A stretch of 64,000 nt of DNA from Bacteroidales bacterium UBA5219 (GTDB taxonomy: Bacteria > Bacteroidota > Bacteroidia > Bacteroidales > ML635J-15). Both the position numbers and the translations under genes were made by a program. A model generated the notes under the pieces. The model had not been told where the DNA came from. It made no database searches and saw only the letters and a program-made list of their open reading frames with translations. Location: assembly GCA_002412425.1 (NCBI GenBank), contig DHVB01000049.1, forward strand, positions 87,133 through 151,132, given 5' to 3'. Positions within the stretch are counted from its first letter, which is position 1, and the number at the start of each line of letters is the position of its first letter. This document shows positions 1 through 9,856 of the stretch, piece after piece.

Positions 1-2
1 AA

Positions 3-974
3 CCTATTTACAAACTAAACGAAATACAATTACAAGCAAAAGCCGATGTAGAACTAAAAATAGAAAAAGGACAATACGAGTTCGAAGAAGTAAACTGTGC
101 TGCTTGCAAAAGCAAAGAACATGAACTGCTTGCCGAAAAAGATAGATACGGACTAACATACTATACTGTAATTTGCAAAAATTGCGGATTAGTTTATGTG
201 TCTCCAAGAATGACTGAAAAAGCATATGCAGAATTTTATAATGCTGAATACAGAAAATTGTACATAGGAGTTGAAGCTCCTAGAGCTAAATTTTTTATTA
301 AACAAACAAATAGAGGAAAAAGAATCCTTAAATTTGTAAACAAGCATTATAAATTCAATAATAAAACTATTGATGTTTTAGAAGTTGGTTGCGGTGCTGG
401 CGGAATTTTAGAAGTATTTAAACAAGCAGGACACAATGTAGTTGGTATAGATTTAGATGAAAAATATTTGAATTATGGTAAAGAAAAGTTTGGATTAAAT
501 TTAATTAGTTCAACTATAAATGACTTAGATGAAAATATTAAGGCAGACCTTATAATTTATGCTCATGTGTTAGAACACATATTAGATTTAGACAAAGAAC
601 TTGCTATGATAAAAAAACATCTAAAGCCAGACGGAATTGTTTATATTGAAGTTCCAGGTGTAAGATATGTTCATAAAACAAGTGAAATGGATTTTTTGAA
701 ATATTTACAAAATGCTCATGTTTTTCACTTCTCTCTTAATTCATTAAATCGAATATTTTATAATAACGGATTTAAAAACATTTGTGGAAATGAATATATT
801 AGAGCTTTATACAAACAATGTGATAAAAAACAAGACATAGCCTACACAAATGAATACAGTAAAGTTCTTAACTATTTAACAAAAACTGAGAAAAATTTAT
901 ATTCATTTATATTTTGGATAAAAAAACCTTTTTGGATAATCAAAAAACTTTATAAAAAATATATAAAAGAATAA
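3..974 (+). CDS. SAM-dependent methyltransferase with N-terminal zinc ribbon (5' end outside window)
   Basis: The reading frame is open from base 3 back to the window edge, so the GTG at 198 is not the start and the gene begins upstream. The N-terminal part holds two Cys pairs, NCAAC (about 96-107) and ICKNC (about 171-185), a zinc-ribbon arrangement often found in front of class I methyltransferases of the Methyltransf_13/23 type. A Rossmann SAM-binding motif follows (LEVGCGAGG, then VVGIDLDE about 20 residues later), and HVLEHI is a typical post-motif of these enzymes. The C-terminus is Lys/aromatic-rich. Members of this group often modify sugars or lipids in surface polysaccharide clusters, but the substrate cannot be read here. 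The next gene has its own promoter box, so this is probably the last gene of its unit. Confidence 0.85.
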   Translation, partial: PIYKLNEIQLQAKADVELKIEKGQYEFEEVNCAACKSKEHELLAEKDRYGLTYYTVICKNCGLVYVSPRMTEKAYAEFYNAEYRKLYIGVEAPRAKFFIKQTNRGKRILKFVNKHYKFNNKTIDVLEVGCGAGGILEVFKQAGHNVVGIDLDEKYLNYGKEKFGLNLISSTINDLDENIKADLIIYAHVLEHILDLDKELAMIKKHLKPDGIVYIEVPGVRYVHKTSEMDFLKYLQNAHVFHFSLNSLNRIFYNNGFKNICGNEYIRALYKQCDKKQDIAYTNEYSKVLNYLTKTEKNLYSFIFWIKKPFWIIKKLYKKYIKE

Positions 975-995
975 CTCCATTTAAATAATATTGTT

Positions 996-1003
996 TATAT
1001 TTG
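996..1003 (+). promoter_or_regulatory. Bacteroidota -7 promoter box (TATATTTG)
   Basis: TATATTTG matches the TAnnTTTG -7 element of the Bacteroidota primary sigma factor and lies 23 bases before the ATG at 1026. No clear -33 TTG is seen. Confidence 0.5.
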
Positions 1004-1025
1004 TAGTAGATTAAAACTTGTTATT

Positions 1026-2126
1026 ATGAGAGCATTATTTCTTTCATTATTCATAATAGTTTCGTGCTCTGCGTTTTCACAACCAATGCTTGATTCTGTT
1101 GAATATATTTATTGGGGAGACCACTCTGGAGGCACAATTAACAAAGCTAAACTTGATGGCTCTGATGTTCAAACCTTAGTTAGTGGTGATTATCAAATAA
1201 GAAGAGTTAGACTTGATAGAAAAAATAGAAAAATTTATTGGGCTAGCGGACTTTATGCAGCTATTCGTTCTGCAAACTATGATGGTACTGAAGTTACTAC
1301 AGTTTTGCCAACATCTAACCAAATAGGTGTAATTGAAGTTGACCAAAAAAATAAGCGACTTTATTTTACCGAAGACAATAGTGGAATGATTAAAAGATGC
1401 AAAATTGATGGAACAAGCTTAGAAACAATTGTTACCGGAACTGGCTTGGTTTTAGGAATGGCTGTTGACACTTTACATGATATACTTTTCTGGGGAGATT
1501 ATACAAATAAAAAAATATTTAAGGCTAATACAGATGGCACTAATATTGTTGAAATTCATAATTCCAACCTTAAAATTTATGACCTATATATTGATGTTAA
1601 ACGCAATTATGTTTATTTTAATAATAGAACAAATAACTCAATTCAAAGAATTGATTATTACGGAAATGGTCTAACAGATATTATTCAATGTTGTAGCAAT
1701 AATTGTGTTGTCGGCTCTTTGGCTGTTAGTGTAGAATATAACTTTCTTTTCTGGATTGAAAGAGAAAATGGTATTTTAGCAAGAAGTAATGCCAATGGTG
1801 AAGACAGAACAGATATAATATATGTTCCTGGATCTAATTTTTCAGGAATGGACATAGGCAAAGAATATTTAACCCATGTAAAAGTAGATGAAAATAAGTT
1901 GAAACAAATTAAAATTTATCCCAATCCTTGTTCAAACCAGTTTTTTGTTGACGCAGAAATAAATTCTGATGTTTCTATTTATAATTTATATGGGCAAAAA
2001 ATTAAAACTTCAAAACTAACTAGCTCTAAATCAATAGATATTGACGAACTACCCACAGGAATTTATTTTGTAGAAGTAAAAAACGAGAATGATGTGTTTA
2101 AGCAAAAAATTCAAGTTGCAAAATAA
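1026..2126 (+). CDS. Secreted six-bladed YWTD beta-propeller protein with T9SS sorting domain
   Basis: The 366-residue product starts with a signal peptide (hydrophobic run, then SAFSQ). Residues about 25-280 contain six LDL-receptor class B-like (YWTD-type) repeats: YIYWGD, KIYWAS, RLYFTE, ILFWGD, YVYFNN and FLFWIE, each followed by a DG- or NG-containing turn. Six such repeats make one complete propeller. A T9SS type A sorting domain closes the protein (IYPNPCSNQFF, then LPTGIYFVEV and a lysine-containing end). It is predicted to be exported by T9SS to the cell surface or medium. The ligand is unknown. It has its own promoter box and stands alone between the methyltransferase and the transglutaminase-like lipoprotein gene. 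Confidence 0.85.
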   Translation: MRALFLSLFIIVSCSAFSQPMLDSVEYIYWGDHSGGTINKAKLDGSDVQTLVSGDYQIRRVRLDRKNRKIYWASGLYAAIRSANYDGTEVTTVLPTSNQIGVIEVDQKNKRLYFTEDNSGMIKRCKIDGTSLETIVTGTGLVLGMAVDTLHDILFWGDYTNKKIFKANTDGTNIVEIHNSNLKIYDLYIDVKRNYVYFNNRTNNSIQRIDYYGNGLTDIIQCCSNNCVVGSLAVSVEYNFLFWIERENGILARSNANGEDRTDIIYVPGSNFSGMDIGKEYLTHVKVDENKLKQIKIYPNPCSNQFFVDAEINSDVSIYNLYGQKIKTSKLTSSKSIDIDELPTGIYFVEVKNENDVFKQKIQVAK

Positions 2127-2194
2127 TTTTCATTCCATTACTTATTTGTTCTAATCTCATAAAGCAAAGATTTTAATTTATATAAATCTTTTTC

Positions 2195-2202
2195 TAAATT
2201 TG
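2195..2202 (+). promoter_or_regulatory. Bacteroidota -7 promoter box (TAAATTTG)
   Basis: TAAATTTG lies 20 bases upstream of the ATG at 2223. A possible GTG start at 2202 overlaps the box itself, so the box argues for the ATG at 2223 as the true start of the lipoprotein gene. Confidence 0.5.
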
Positions 2203-2222
2203 TGTTTTTATATTTAAAGTTT

Positions 2223-4901
2223 ATGAGAAATTTAGTTTTTAGTTTTCTTATCCTTTTTATGTTTTCATCTTGTTTAAAAAGGGTTGAAGTTATTGAACCA
2301 AGTCAGTTTGAGTTAAATTATAACGACAAACTTGCCTTTGCAGAGGCAATAGGAAGTGATTTTTTTGAAAAATTAGAAAATTACAAATCCGACAGTTTAG
2401 TGTATCAAGATTTACAATATCTGTTTACCTACATGCCACTTAGTGATTTTGCGGATTATGATTTTGAGTTCTTTTTAAATCAAGTAAAATATGCACATTT
2501 AATAAAAGAAACTTTTCCTTGGGCAAAAGATATTCCGCAAGATATTTTTAGACATTACGTTTTACCTCACCGAGTTAACAACGAAAACTTAGACACTGCT
2601 CGCATGGTTTTTTATCGTGAACTTAAAGACAGACTGCTTCCTTTAAATTTAACTGCCGAAGAAGCTGCTTTGGAAGTAAACCATTGGTGTCACGAAAAAG
2701 TAATTTATAAACCTACTGATGCAAGAACAATTTCTCCTCTTGGTGCTGTTCGTTCTGGCTTTGGTCGCTGTGGCGAAGAAAGTACTTTTACTGTTACAGC
2801 ATTAAGAGCTGCGGGCATTCCTGCACGACAAGTTTACACGCCACGCTGGGCACATACAGACGACAACCACGCTTGGGTAGAAGTTTGGATTGATGGAGAA
2901 TGGAAATATCTTGGAGCTTGCGAACCACTACCCAGACTAAATAGGGGTTGGTTTACTGTGTCTGCAACAAGAACAATGTTAGTGCACACAAAACAGTTTG
3001 GACAAGATGATGAAGAAAGTTCAAACTACCTTGGAAGTAATGCAAATTATACTTGGGTAAATGCTATGAAAACTTATGCTCCAACAAAAAATTTAATAAT
3101 ACTTGTTGTAAATAAAAACAATATGCCTGTTTGGAATGCTGAAGTAAGATTTCAATTATATAATTATGCAGAAATGTACCCATTGCATACTGCCAAAACA
3201 AATATTAATGGAATGGCAAAATTTACAACAGGATACGGTAGTTTAGAAGTTTCTGTAAGCTACAAAGACAAAACAATTAGTAAAACAATAAATCCACAAG
3301 ATGAAAACATAATTACACTAAATATTGATACAGACCCAAAATTTCCAGCAGAAAATGTTGTGTATTATCCACCAGTAGCAGGCGAAAACCACATAATCGA
3401 TCCTGAGGAAGAAAAACTAAATAACGAAAGACTAAAACAAGAAGATAAAATTAGAGCTAACAACGAAAGTTCGTATTACAACCAGTCTAAAACAAAAGAT
3501 TTTATAAAAGCATTTGACTATCCCGAAAGTGTAGCAGAAATTCTTATTGGTAGCAAAGGAAATTGGATGGAAATAGAAGCTTTTTTAATAGAAGCAAGCT
3601 ATAAAAATTGTAAAAATGAAGCTCTAGCACTTCTTACTGAATTATCAGAAAAAGATTGGAGAGATACAAAAAAGGAAATTTTATCTAAACATTGCGAATT
3701 GGCTATTAAACACAGAAACAGCAATTTAGCTGATAGTATATTCAATAAGTATGTGCTTAACCCACGAATACATTTTGAACTATTAACAAATTACAGACCT
3801 GCCATTTTAGAAAGTTTAACCGATGAAAACATAAAAAACTTTAAATCAAATCCTGAAAAAATATATCAATACATTTCAGAAAATATTAAAACACAATTTA
3901 ATATTAATGGCAAAAATATTGATGTTCAAGACTTTAATAATTACAACGTAAGTATTACGCCACTTGGTGTAAATAAAGTTAAACATGCTGACCCATTGTC
4001 GCTTAAAATTTATACTGTTGCTTTTTGTCGAAGCTTAGGTATTCCTGCACAAATAAATTTAGCAAGCAATTTTGCACAATATTTTCACAATAATGAATGG
4101 GTAGATTTTAATTTTGATAAAGCCAAAGTTGAAAAAGCTAAATTATTCTTCACAAATCCCGATACTACAAGAGATCTAAAATATAGAGTTCATTTTGCAA
4201 TAGCAAGATTAGAATCAGGATTTTTCAACACTGTTGACTTGGGCTGGGAAATTCCAATTAGCGATTTTTCTGACGGAATAGAAGTTTTGGACGGAAAATA
4301 CATGCTTCTTACTGCATATAGAAATTCTGACGAAAGTGTTAGTGTAAATAGAAAATATTTTGATTTGAAAGCAAACGAAACAAAAACAATAGAAGTTACA
4401 ATACCTGAAGATAATAGTATTTCACTAAATATTAAAGCCTTCGTTCATGGCAATTTAACTGATAATCAAACAAATAGCCTCATCGACAGTAAATTAATTT
4501 GCAAAGAAAATACTGCAACTGCTTTTTGTTGGATAAATCCTACGCAAGAACCATCAAAACACATAATTAGAGATATTAATTTAGGTTTAAATAACTTAAA
4601 AAACAACAAAATAAATGTTGTTTTTATAACTGATGGTTCTGAAATTCAAGGACTTTCTAAAGAAATCCCAACTTATACTGACAAAAATTTTGAATTGCTA
4701 AATAAAAACTCAGCTTGCTCACTTAGTGCAAATAGCAATGTATTTCCAAATATAATGTTAGTTAGCAATAATAATTGCATATTTTCAAGTAAGGGGTATA
4801 TAATTAATGTTAGTGAGATATTAATTAATGAATGGAAAAAATCAGTTAAAAGCGATGCACTGAACGTAGTTGAAGTGTTAAAAGTTAAAAGTCGAAAGTA
4901 A
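2223..4901 (+). CDS. Transglutaminase-like lipoprotein with a second, degenerate transglutaminase-like segment
   Basis: From the ATG at 2223 the product is about 892 residues and begins with a lipoprotein signal peptide (lipobox FSSC, followed by LKR). The in-frame GTG at 2202 would spoil this signal and sits in the promoter box. A transglutaminase-like core lies at about residues 155-245: GRCGEES with nucleophile Cys183, then DNHAWVEVW with His216. The region around 300-370 resembles a carboxypeptidase-regulatory-like beta sandwich ([13 protein letters not shown]). A second segment at about 540-630 repeats the pattern ([30 protein letters not shown]) but lacks the catalytic Cys. The family is widespread in Bacteroidota; its substrate is unknown. 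The stop codon overlaps the trmD start by one base, suggesting co-transcription. Confidence 0.85.
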   Translation: MRNLVFSFLILFMFSSCLKRVEVIEPSQFELNYNDKLAFAEAIGSDFFEKLENYKSDSLVYQDLQYLFTYMPLSDFADYDFEFFLNQVKYAHLIKETFPWAKDIPQDIFRHYVLPHRVNNENLDTARMVFYRELKDRLLPLNLTAEEAALEVNHWCHEKVIYKPTDARTISPLGAVRSGFGRCGEESTFTVTALRAAGIPARQVYTPRWAHTDDNHAWVEVWIDGEWKYLGACEPLPRLNRGWFTVSATRTMLVHTKQFGQDDEESSNYLGSNANYTWVNAMKTYAPTKNLIILVVNKNNMPVWNAEVRFQLYNYAEMYPLHTAKTNINGMAKFTTGYGSLEVSVSYKDKTISKTINPQDENIITLNIDTDPKFPAENVVYYPPVAGENHIIDPEEEKLNNERLKQEDKIRANNESSYYNQSKTKDFIKAFDYPESVAEILIGSKGNWMEIEAFLIEASYKNCKNEALALLTELSEKDWRDTKKEILSKHCELAIKHRNSNLADSIFNKYVLNPRIHFELLTNYRPAILESLTDENIKNFKSNPEKIYQYISENIKTQFNINGKNIDVQDFNNYNVSITPLGVNKVKHADPLSLKIYTVAFCRSLGIPAQINLASNFAQYFHNNEWVDFNFDKAKVEKAKLFFTNPDTTRDLKYRVHFAIARLESGFFNTVDLGWEIPISDFSDGIEVLDGKYMLLTAYRNSDESVSVNRKYFDLKANETKTIEVTIPEDNSISLNIKAFVHGNLTDNQTNSLIDSKLICKENTATAFCWINPTQEPSKHIIRDINLGLNNLKNNKINVVFITDGSEIQGLSKEIPTYTDKNFELLNKNSACSLSANSNVFPNIMLVSNNNCIFSSKGYIINVSEILINEWKKSVKSDALNVVEVLKVKSRK
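4877..4899 (+). repeat. Copy of a 23-base 3'-end repeat inside the lipoprotein C-terminus
   Basis: These 23 bases are identical, in inverted orientation, to 31318-31340, the right arm of the hairpin between rlmB and the selenoprotein gene. Here the element encodes the last residues of the transglutaminase-like lipoprotein (LKVKSRK), directly before its TAA. Confidence 0.8.
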
Positions 4902-5584
4902 TGCGAATTGATATAATTACTGTTTTGCCCGAATTGATTGCTGGTCCGTTAGATTTGTCAATTATTAAAAAAGCAAAAGACAAGGGCATAGTAGAAATAA
5001 ATATTCTCGATTTGCGAGAATATGGTTTGGGAAAATACAAACAAGTTGACGACTACCCATATGGCGGCGAAGCTGGAATGGTTTTAATGATTGAGCCTAT
5101 ATTTAATTTGATAGAAAAATTAAAGTCAGAAAGAAAATATGATTTGATTTTTTATACCTCACCTGACGGAAAACCTTGGACTCAAAAAGAAGCTAACAAA
5201 ATAAGTTTACTCGAAAACATAATTATTTTGTGCGGTCATTATAAAGGAATAGACCAAAGAATAAGAGAACACTTAATTGACGAAGAATATAGCATAGGCG
5301 ATTTTGTACTAACAGGTGGTGAATTGGCTGCAGCAATGATGTGCGATAGTATTGTTAGACTTCTTCCTGGTGCTATAGGCGATGAACAATCTGCGTTAAG
5401 CGATTCTTTTCAAGATAATTTGTTAGCTCCACCAGTTTATACACGCCCCGAAGTTTTTAATAATTGGAAAGTTCCCGAAGTTTTGCTTTCTGGAAATTTT
5501 AAAAAAATTGAAGAATGGAAAGAAGAACAAGCTTATGAAAGAACTTTAAAACTTAGACCAGACTTATTAAAAAATGATGAGTAA
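4901..5584 (+). CDS. trmD: tRNA (guanine37-N1)-methyltransferase
   Basis: TrmD transfers a methyl group from SAM to N1 of G37, next to the anticodon, and so prevents frameshifting. The 227-residue product has the family length and the knotted SPOUT motifs: the N-terminus [21 protein letters not shown], the SAM-binding [10 protein letters not shown], and [15 protein letters not shown] with the catalytic Asp. The C-terminal part ([18 protein letters not shown]) is also typical. The ATG shares its A with the stop codon of the upstream lipoprotein gene, so translation is likely coupled. In many bacteria trmD lies with rpsP, rimM and rplS; none of these is present here. Confidence 0.97.
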   Translation: MRIDIITVLPELIAGPLDLSIIKKAKDKGIVEINILDLREYGLGKYKQVDDYPYGGEAGMVLMIEPIFNLIEKLKSERKYDLIFYTSPDGKPWTQKEANKISLLENIIILCGHYKGIDQRIREHLIDEEYSIGDFVLTGGELAAAMMCDSIVRLLPGAIGDEQSALSDSFQDNLLAPPVYTRPEVFNNWKVPEVLLSGNFKKIEEWKEEQAYERTLKLRPDLLKNDE

Positions 5585-5600
5585 AATTTCACTATTTTAT

Positions 5601-5608
5601 TATCTTTG
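5601..5608 (+). promoter_or_regulatory. Bacteroidota -7 promoter box (TATCTTTG)
   Basis: TATCTTTG lies between the trmD stop and the ABC-F gene, 17 bases before the ATG at 5626. It points to an independent transcription start for the ABC-F gene. Confidence 0.5.
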
Positions 5609-5625
5609 CACTTTAAAATTTAGTG

Positions 5626-7509
5626 ATGAGCAGTCTTTTACAAGGTGAAAATTTAAGCAAAAGATATGGTGAAAAACTTCTGTTTGAAGGAATAAATATT
5701 AATATTTCAGAAGGAGACAAAATTGCATTAATAGCCAAAAACGGAACGGGAAAAACTTCTTTACTAAACATTTTAACAAATACTGATACGCCAGATAGCG
5801 GAAATATTACAAGCAAAAGAGATTTGCGTTTAGCATACCTGCCTCAAGAACTAAATTTAGACCCCGAAAAAACTATTTTAGAAGCAGTATTTTTCTTAGA
5901 TGACGAAATTATTAGCACAATCCGAGAATATCATTCTGTTTTATCTTCAAATAATCATGCTGACTTACAAGCAATATTAGACAAAATGGATAGCTTAAAT
6001 GCTTGGGATTACGAAACTAAAGTAAAACAAGTATTAAGCAAATTAAAAATTGACGATTTTTCAAAAAAAATAAAATATCTAAGCGGAGGACAAAAAAAAA
6101 GAGTAGCACTTGCCGGAACTTTAATTAGCGAACCAGATTTATTAATTTTAGACGAACCCACAAACCACCTTGATTTAGATATGATTGAATGGCTCGAAGA
6201 ATATTTAACAAAAACTAACTCCGCAATTTTTATGGTTACTCACGATAGATATTTTTTAGATAGAGTTTGTAGCACCATTTTTGAGTTAGATATGGGTCAA
6301 TTTTTTATTTACAATGGGAATTACTCATATTTTGTTGAAAAAAGAGCCGAAAGAATAGAAAACCTACAAGCCAATATTGACAAAGCTCAAAACTTAATGC
6401 GTAAGGAGCAAGAATGGATAAGACGAATGCCAAAAGCAAGAACTTCAAAATCAAAATATAGAATAGAAGCATTTGATGAACTTAAAGAACAAGCATCACA
6501 ACGAATTGAAGACGAAAAATTGCAATTTGGTATAGCTAACCAAAGATTAGGCAAAAAAGTAATAAACATTTATAATATTTCTAAATCCTTTGGTTCAGAA
6601 ATTTTAATATCAGACTTTTCTTATAAAATTGCTAAAAACGAAAAAATTGGAATTATTGGAAATAACGGAAGTGGTAAGACAACTTTTTTAAATATTTTAA
6701 CCAACAAAATAAAGCCTGATTCGGGCAGGGTTGAAATTGGAGAAACTGTAAAAATTGCTTATTACACACAAGAAGGTTTAAGCTTTGACGAAGACTCTAA
6801 ACCAATTGATATAATAAAAAATATTGCAGAAACAGTAAAATTAAAAAATGGGAAAACACTTTCTGCTTCGGGATTTTTGCAATATTTTTTATTTTCGCCC
6901 GAAATGCAATATACCTATGTAAAAAAACTTAGCGGTGGCGAAAAACGCAGATTATATCTATGCTCAATTTTAATGACTCAACCCAACGTTTTATTAATGG
7001 ACGAACCCACAAACGACCTTGATATTATGACTTTGCAGGTTTTAGAAGAATATCTATCAGAAATTGAAGCAAGTGTAATTATTGTTTCTCACGATAGATT
7101 TTTTATGGATAAAATTGTTGACCATGTTTTTGTTTTTGAAGGAAATGGTAAAATTTTGGACTTCCCTGGCAATTACACACAATACAGATATTCGCCTTAT
7201 TATCAGAGACTTAACCAAGAGCAAAAACCAGAGAAAAAAGAAAGTCCAAGTAAAGAATCTTTGCCAAAAAATGTTTCGCAAGATAAACCCAAAAAAGTTA
7301 GTTTTAAAGATAAATATGAATACGAACAACTAAACAAAGAGCTTGAAGAATTAAACCATAAAAAACAAAAATTAGAAATAGAAATAAATTCTGGTAATTT
7401 CAATCATGTTGAGTTAACCGAAAAATCGGAAGAATATTCAAAATTATTAGAAATAATCGAAGAAAAAGAGTTTAGATGGTTAGAATTAGATGAACTTATA
7501 AATCAATAA
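5626..7509 (+). CDS. ABC-F family ATPase (Uup-like)
   Basis: A soluble protein of about 627 residues with two ABC ATPase domains and no membrane segments, as in ABC-F proteins, which act on the ribosome. Domain 1 has a Walker A (KNGTGKTS), signature YLSGGQKKR and Walker B LILDEPTNHLD. Domain 2 has NNGSGKTT, KLSGGEKRR and LLMDEPTNDLD. The inter-domain linker (about 245-310) is basic, and the C-terminal 70 residues form a predicted coiled coil (EYEQLNKELEELNHKKQ), which is typical of the Uup/EttA-like branch. The ATG at 5626 is preferred over the GTG directly before it. It has its own promoter box. The exact ABC-F subtype is inferred only from the C-terminal extension. Confidence 0.9.
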   Translation: MSSLLQGENLSKRYGEKLLFEGININISEGDKIALIAKNGTGKTSLLNILTNTDTPDSGNITSKRDLRLAYLPQELNLDPEKTILEAVFFLDDEIISTIREYHSVLSSNNHADLQAILDKMDSLNAWDYETKVKQVLSKLKIDDFSKKIKYLSGGQKKRVALAGTLISEPDLLILDEPTNHLDLDMIEWLEEYLTKTNSAIFMVTHDRYFLDRVCSTIFELDMGQFFIYNGNYSYFVEKRAERIENLQANIDKAQNLMRKEQEWIRRMPKARTSKSKYRIEAFDELKEQASQRIEDEKLQFGIANQRLGKKVINIYNISKSFGSEILISDFSYKIAKNEKIGIIGNNGSGKTTFLNILTNKIKPDSGRVEIGETVKIAYYTQEGLSFDEDSKPIDIIKNIAETVKLKNGKTLSASGFLQYFLFSPEMQYTYVKKLSGGEKRRLYLCSILMTQPNVLLMDEPTNDLDIMTLQVLEEYLSEIEASVIIVSHDRFFMDKIVDHVFVFEGNGKILDFPGNYTQYRYSPYYQRLNQEQKPEKKESPSKESLPKNVSQDKPKKVSFKDKYEYEQLNKELEELNHKKQKLEIEINSGNFNHVELTEKSEEYSKLLEIIEEKEFRWLELDELINQ

Positions 7510-7587
7510 ATTAATACAACAAATAATTTTTTAAAAATTTGATTAAGTCTTTTATTATTTTATTTATCTTGCAAAAAAATTACAATT

Positions 7588-8757
7588 ATGTTAAATATTG
7601 CTTTATTTGGTCCTCCTGGAGCTGGAAAAGGAACTCAATCAAAAATTTTAATTGAAGAATATAATTTATCCTACATTTCTACTGGTGAATTATTACGTAA
7701 AGAGATTAAAAATAAAACAAAATTAGGCTTAGAAGCTCAAAGTATTATTGCTGCTGGTGGTTTGGTTTCTGATGAAATTATTGTTCAAATTATTGAAAAA
7801 ACAATTACAGAAAATCCCAATGCAAATGGTTTTTTGTTTGATGGTTTTCCTCGTACATATATTCAGGCTTATATACTCGAAGGTTTGATGATTAAATTAA
7901 ACACCTCGTTAAATTGTTTGATAAGCTTAGCAGTTCCAGAAGAAGTTTCTGTTCAGCGTTTATTAGAACGTGGTAGAACTTCGGGCAGAACAGACGATAA
8001 CAAAACAGTTATTAGAAATCGATTAAACGAATATTACGAAAAAACAATACCTGTAATTAATTTTTACAAAGAAAAAGGAATTTTTTCAGAAGTTGACGGA
8101 ACTCAATCTGTTGAGAATGTTAGAAAAGACATAAAAGCTATTGTTAAAAAAGAGTTGAGCAAACGTTTGTTAAATATTGTTTTATTTGGTTATCCTGGTT
8201 CTGGAAGAGGTTCGCAAGGCAGAGCTATTGCCAAAAAATACGGCTTAGAATATGTTGCTACAGGACCTATGCTACACGAAGAAATTGAAAAAGGTAGCGA
8301 AATAGGAAAACAAATTAAAGATTTGTTTGACAATGGAAAACTAATTCCCGATGAGATTGTGGTTCCTTTGATTGAAAAGAAAATTGAAAATTCAAAAGGT
8401 GTAAAAGGTTTTATTTTTAAAGGTTTTCCTCGAACTCTTGTGCAATCCTATATTTTAGATGGCTTATTGAAAAAGCACTCTTCGTCAATTTCTAAAATTA
8501 TTGAAATTGAAGTGCCTACTCTTGAATTAATTAAAAGATTAGACGAAAGAAGTAAAACTGAAAATCGCATGCCTTATGACTCAAGTACTGCTAAAATTGT
8601 TCAAAGACTACAAGACCACCAAACCAAAACTGTTCCTGTTATAGAAAAATACAACGAATTGCACGGAGTTGTAAAAATTGACGGAATGGGCAGTTTCGAC
8701 GAAGTTTTCAAAAGAATAAGTTTTGAAATCGAAAATGGATTCGAGAATCTGAAATAA
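7588..8757 (+). CDS. adk: Tandem adenylate kinase with an apparently inactive second domain
   Basis: Adenylate kinase interconverts ATP + AMP and 2 ADP. Its usual bacterial length is about 190-215 residues; this protein has 389 and contains two copies. Domain 1 (1-190) is canonical: P-loop GPPGAGKGT with Lys14, FDGFPRT with Asp85, and a short LID with ERGRTSGRTDD. Domain 2 (about 193-389) is homologous throughout, but the P-loop reads GYPGSGRGS with Arg207 in place of Lys, FDGFPRT has become FKGFPRT (Lys278), and the arginine-rich LID is replaced by ERSKTENRMPYD. Domain 2 is therefore probably a pseudokinase that may regulate or stabilise domain 1. The stop codon abuts the T-tract of the terminator of the convergent etf operon. 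Confidence 0.92.
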   Translation: MLNIALFGPPGAGKGTQSKILIEEYNLSYISTGELLRKEIKNKTKLGLEAQSIIAAGGLVSDEIIVQIIEKTITENPNANGFLFDGFPRTYIQAYILEGLMIKLNTSLNCLISLAVPEEVSVQRLLERGRTSGRTDDNKTVIRNRLNEYYEKTIPVINFYKEKGIFSEVDGTQSVENVRKDIKAIVKKELSKRLLNIVLFGYPGSGRGSQGRAIAKKYGLEYVATGPMLHEEIEKGSEIGKQIKDLFDNGKLIPDEIVVPLIEKKIENSKGVKGFIFKGFPRTLVQSYILDGLLKKHSSSISKIIEIEVPTLELIKRLDERSKTENRMPYDSSTAKIVQRLQDHQTKTVPVIEKYNELHGVVKIDGMGSFDEVFKRISFEIENGFENLK

Positions 8758-8791
8758 AAAAAGACAACTTCTGCAATGCAAAAGTTGTCTT
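8754..8791 (-). terminator. Rho-independent terminator of the acd-etfBA operon
   Basis: AAGACAACTT (8761-8770) pairs with AAGTTGTCTT (8782-8791). An inner TGC/GCA stem extends it across one mismatch to an AAT loop. Read on the minus strand the hairpin is followed by a run of seven T, so it terminates the etf operon. Only two T follow on the plus strand, so it would be weaker for adk. Confidence 0.85.
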
Positions 8792-8835
8792 AACCAATTA
8801 ACATAAAAACAATATTTATCTTTCAACTATGAAAG

Positions 8836-9837
8836 CTACTTTTTTAAGTTTCTGATTTTCTCGGTTAGAAGTGGTACAATTTTTTCAACCTCGCCAACAA
8901 TACCAATATCTGCAACTCCAAAAATTGGTGCAAACTTATCTTTGTTTATAGCGATAATGTACTCACTTTCTTCCATACCTGCAAGGTGCTGAATAGCTCC
9001 TGAAATACCACAAGCCACGTAAAGTTGTGGACGAACAGTTTTACCAGTTTGTCCTACTTGTAAATCGTGATCCATATTTCCTGCATCTACTGTAGCACGT
9101 GAAGCAGAAACTTCGCCGTTTAGCTCATCAGCCAATTCTCTAAGATGACCATAATATTCTTTGTGTACACCACGACCAGCAGAAACAAGCACTGGAGCTT
9201 CAGTAATGTCTTTTGTTGTTTTTGGTTTTACAACACTTTCTAAAAGTTTCACACGGTTAATTTTCTCCATATTGAAACTTACCTCAACTTTCTCAACTTC
9301 GCCTTTTCTTGCTGAAGTATCTTCTAAGCGTTGCATAACACCTGGACGAACTGTTGCCATTTGTGGACGGTGGTCTTTACAAAGAATTGTTGCCATAAGA
9401 TTACCACCGAAAGCAGGACGAGTCATTAAGAACTCACCATTTTCGCCTATTTCAAGTTTGGTGCAATCTGCTGTTAAACCTGTAGTAACACGAGCCGAAA
9501 CTCTTGGACCAAGGTCACGACCTATTGTTGTAGCACCTAAAAGTAAAATATCTGGTTTTCTTTCGTTTATAATTTGACTTAGAGCCTGAGTATAAGGTTC
9601 TGTCATATAGTTTTTTAAAGCATCGTTATCTACCACTAAAACCTTGTCTGCACCTGCCTGAATCAAGTTTTGAGCCTTATTTTCTATATCTTTACCTAAA
9701 AGCACGGCTACCACTTTTTCATTTAAAGCATCAGCCAACTCGCGAGCCTTACCTAGAAGCTCGAACGCTACTTTTTGCACTACGCCACCACGTTGTTCTG
9801 CAAAAACATAAACATCTTTATATTGAGTAATATCCAT
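8836..9837 (-). CDS. etfA: Electron transfer flavoprotein alpha subunit
   Basis: EtfA forms a heterodimer with EtfB, binds FAD and passes electrons from or to the acyl-CoA dehydrogenase encoded upstream. The ATG at 9837 (MDITQYKDVYVFAEQRGG) gives 333 residues, the family length. The longer start at 9891 would overlap etfB and add a non-conserved stretch. The N-terminal Rossmann-like half includes LLGATTIGRDLGPRVS. The C-terminal FAD domain has the typical VSAGRG, LYVACGISGAIQHLAGM and the INKD...IFGVADIGIVG segment. It is the last gene of the acd-etfB-etfA unit, 19 bases after etfB, and a strong hairpin terminator follows. Confidence 0.95.
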   Translation of the reverse strand: MDITQYKDVYVFAEQRGGVVQKVAFELLGKARELADALNEKVVAVLLGKDIENKAQNLIQAGADKVLVVDNDALKNYMTEPYTQALSQIINERKPDILLLGATTIGRDLGPRVSARVTTGLTADCTKLEIGENGEFLMTRPAFGGNLMATILCKDHRPQMATVRPGVMQRLEDTSARKGEVEKVEVSFNMEKINRVKLLESVVKPKTTKDITEAPVLVSAGRGVHKEYYGHLRELADELNGEVSASRATVDAGNMDHDLQVGQTGKTVRPQLYVACGISGAIQHLAGMEESEYIIAINKDKFAPIFGVADIGIVGEVEKIVPLLTEKIRNLKK

Positions 9838-9856
9838 ATTTTCTTTCTTTTTAGGG

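Noticed and set aside
7057..7329. Phe-rich minus-strand ORF over the end of the ABC-F gene
   Set aside because: It mirrors the Lys-rich coiled-coil codons of the ABC-F protein, a typical shadow in AT-rich DNA.
7540..7587. TATCTTGC before adk as a promoter
   Set aside because: It misses the TTTG core of the -7 box by one base and lacks a -33 element; too weak to list.
9161..9577. 138-codon plus-strand ORF over etfA
   Set aside because: It is antisense to strongly conserved etfA codons, has no recognisable domain and no promoter box; it is a shadow of the real gene.
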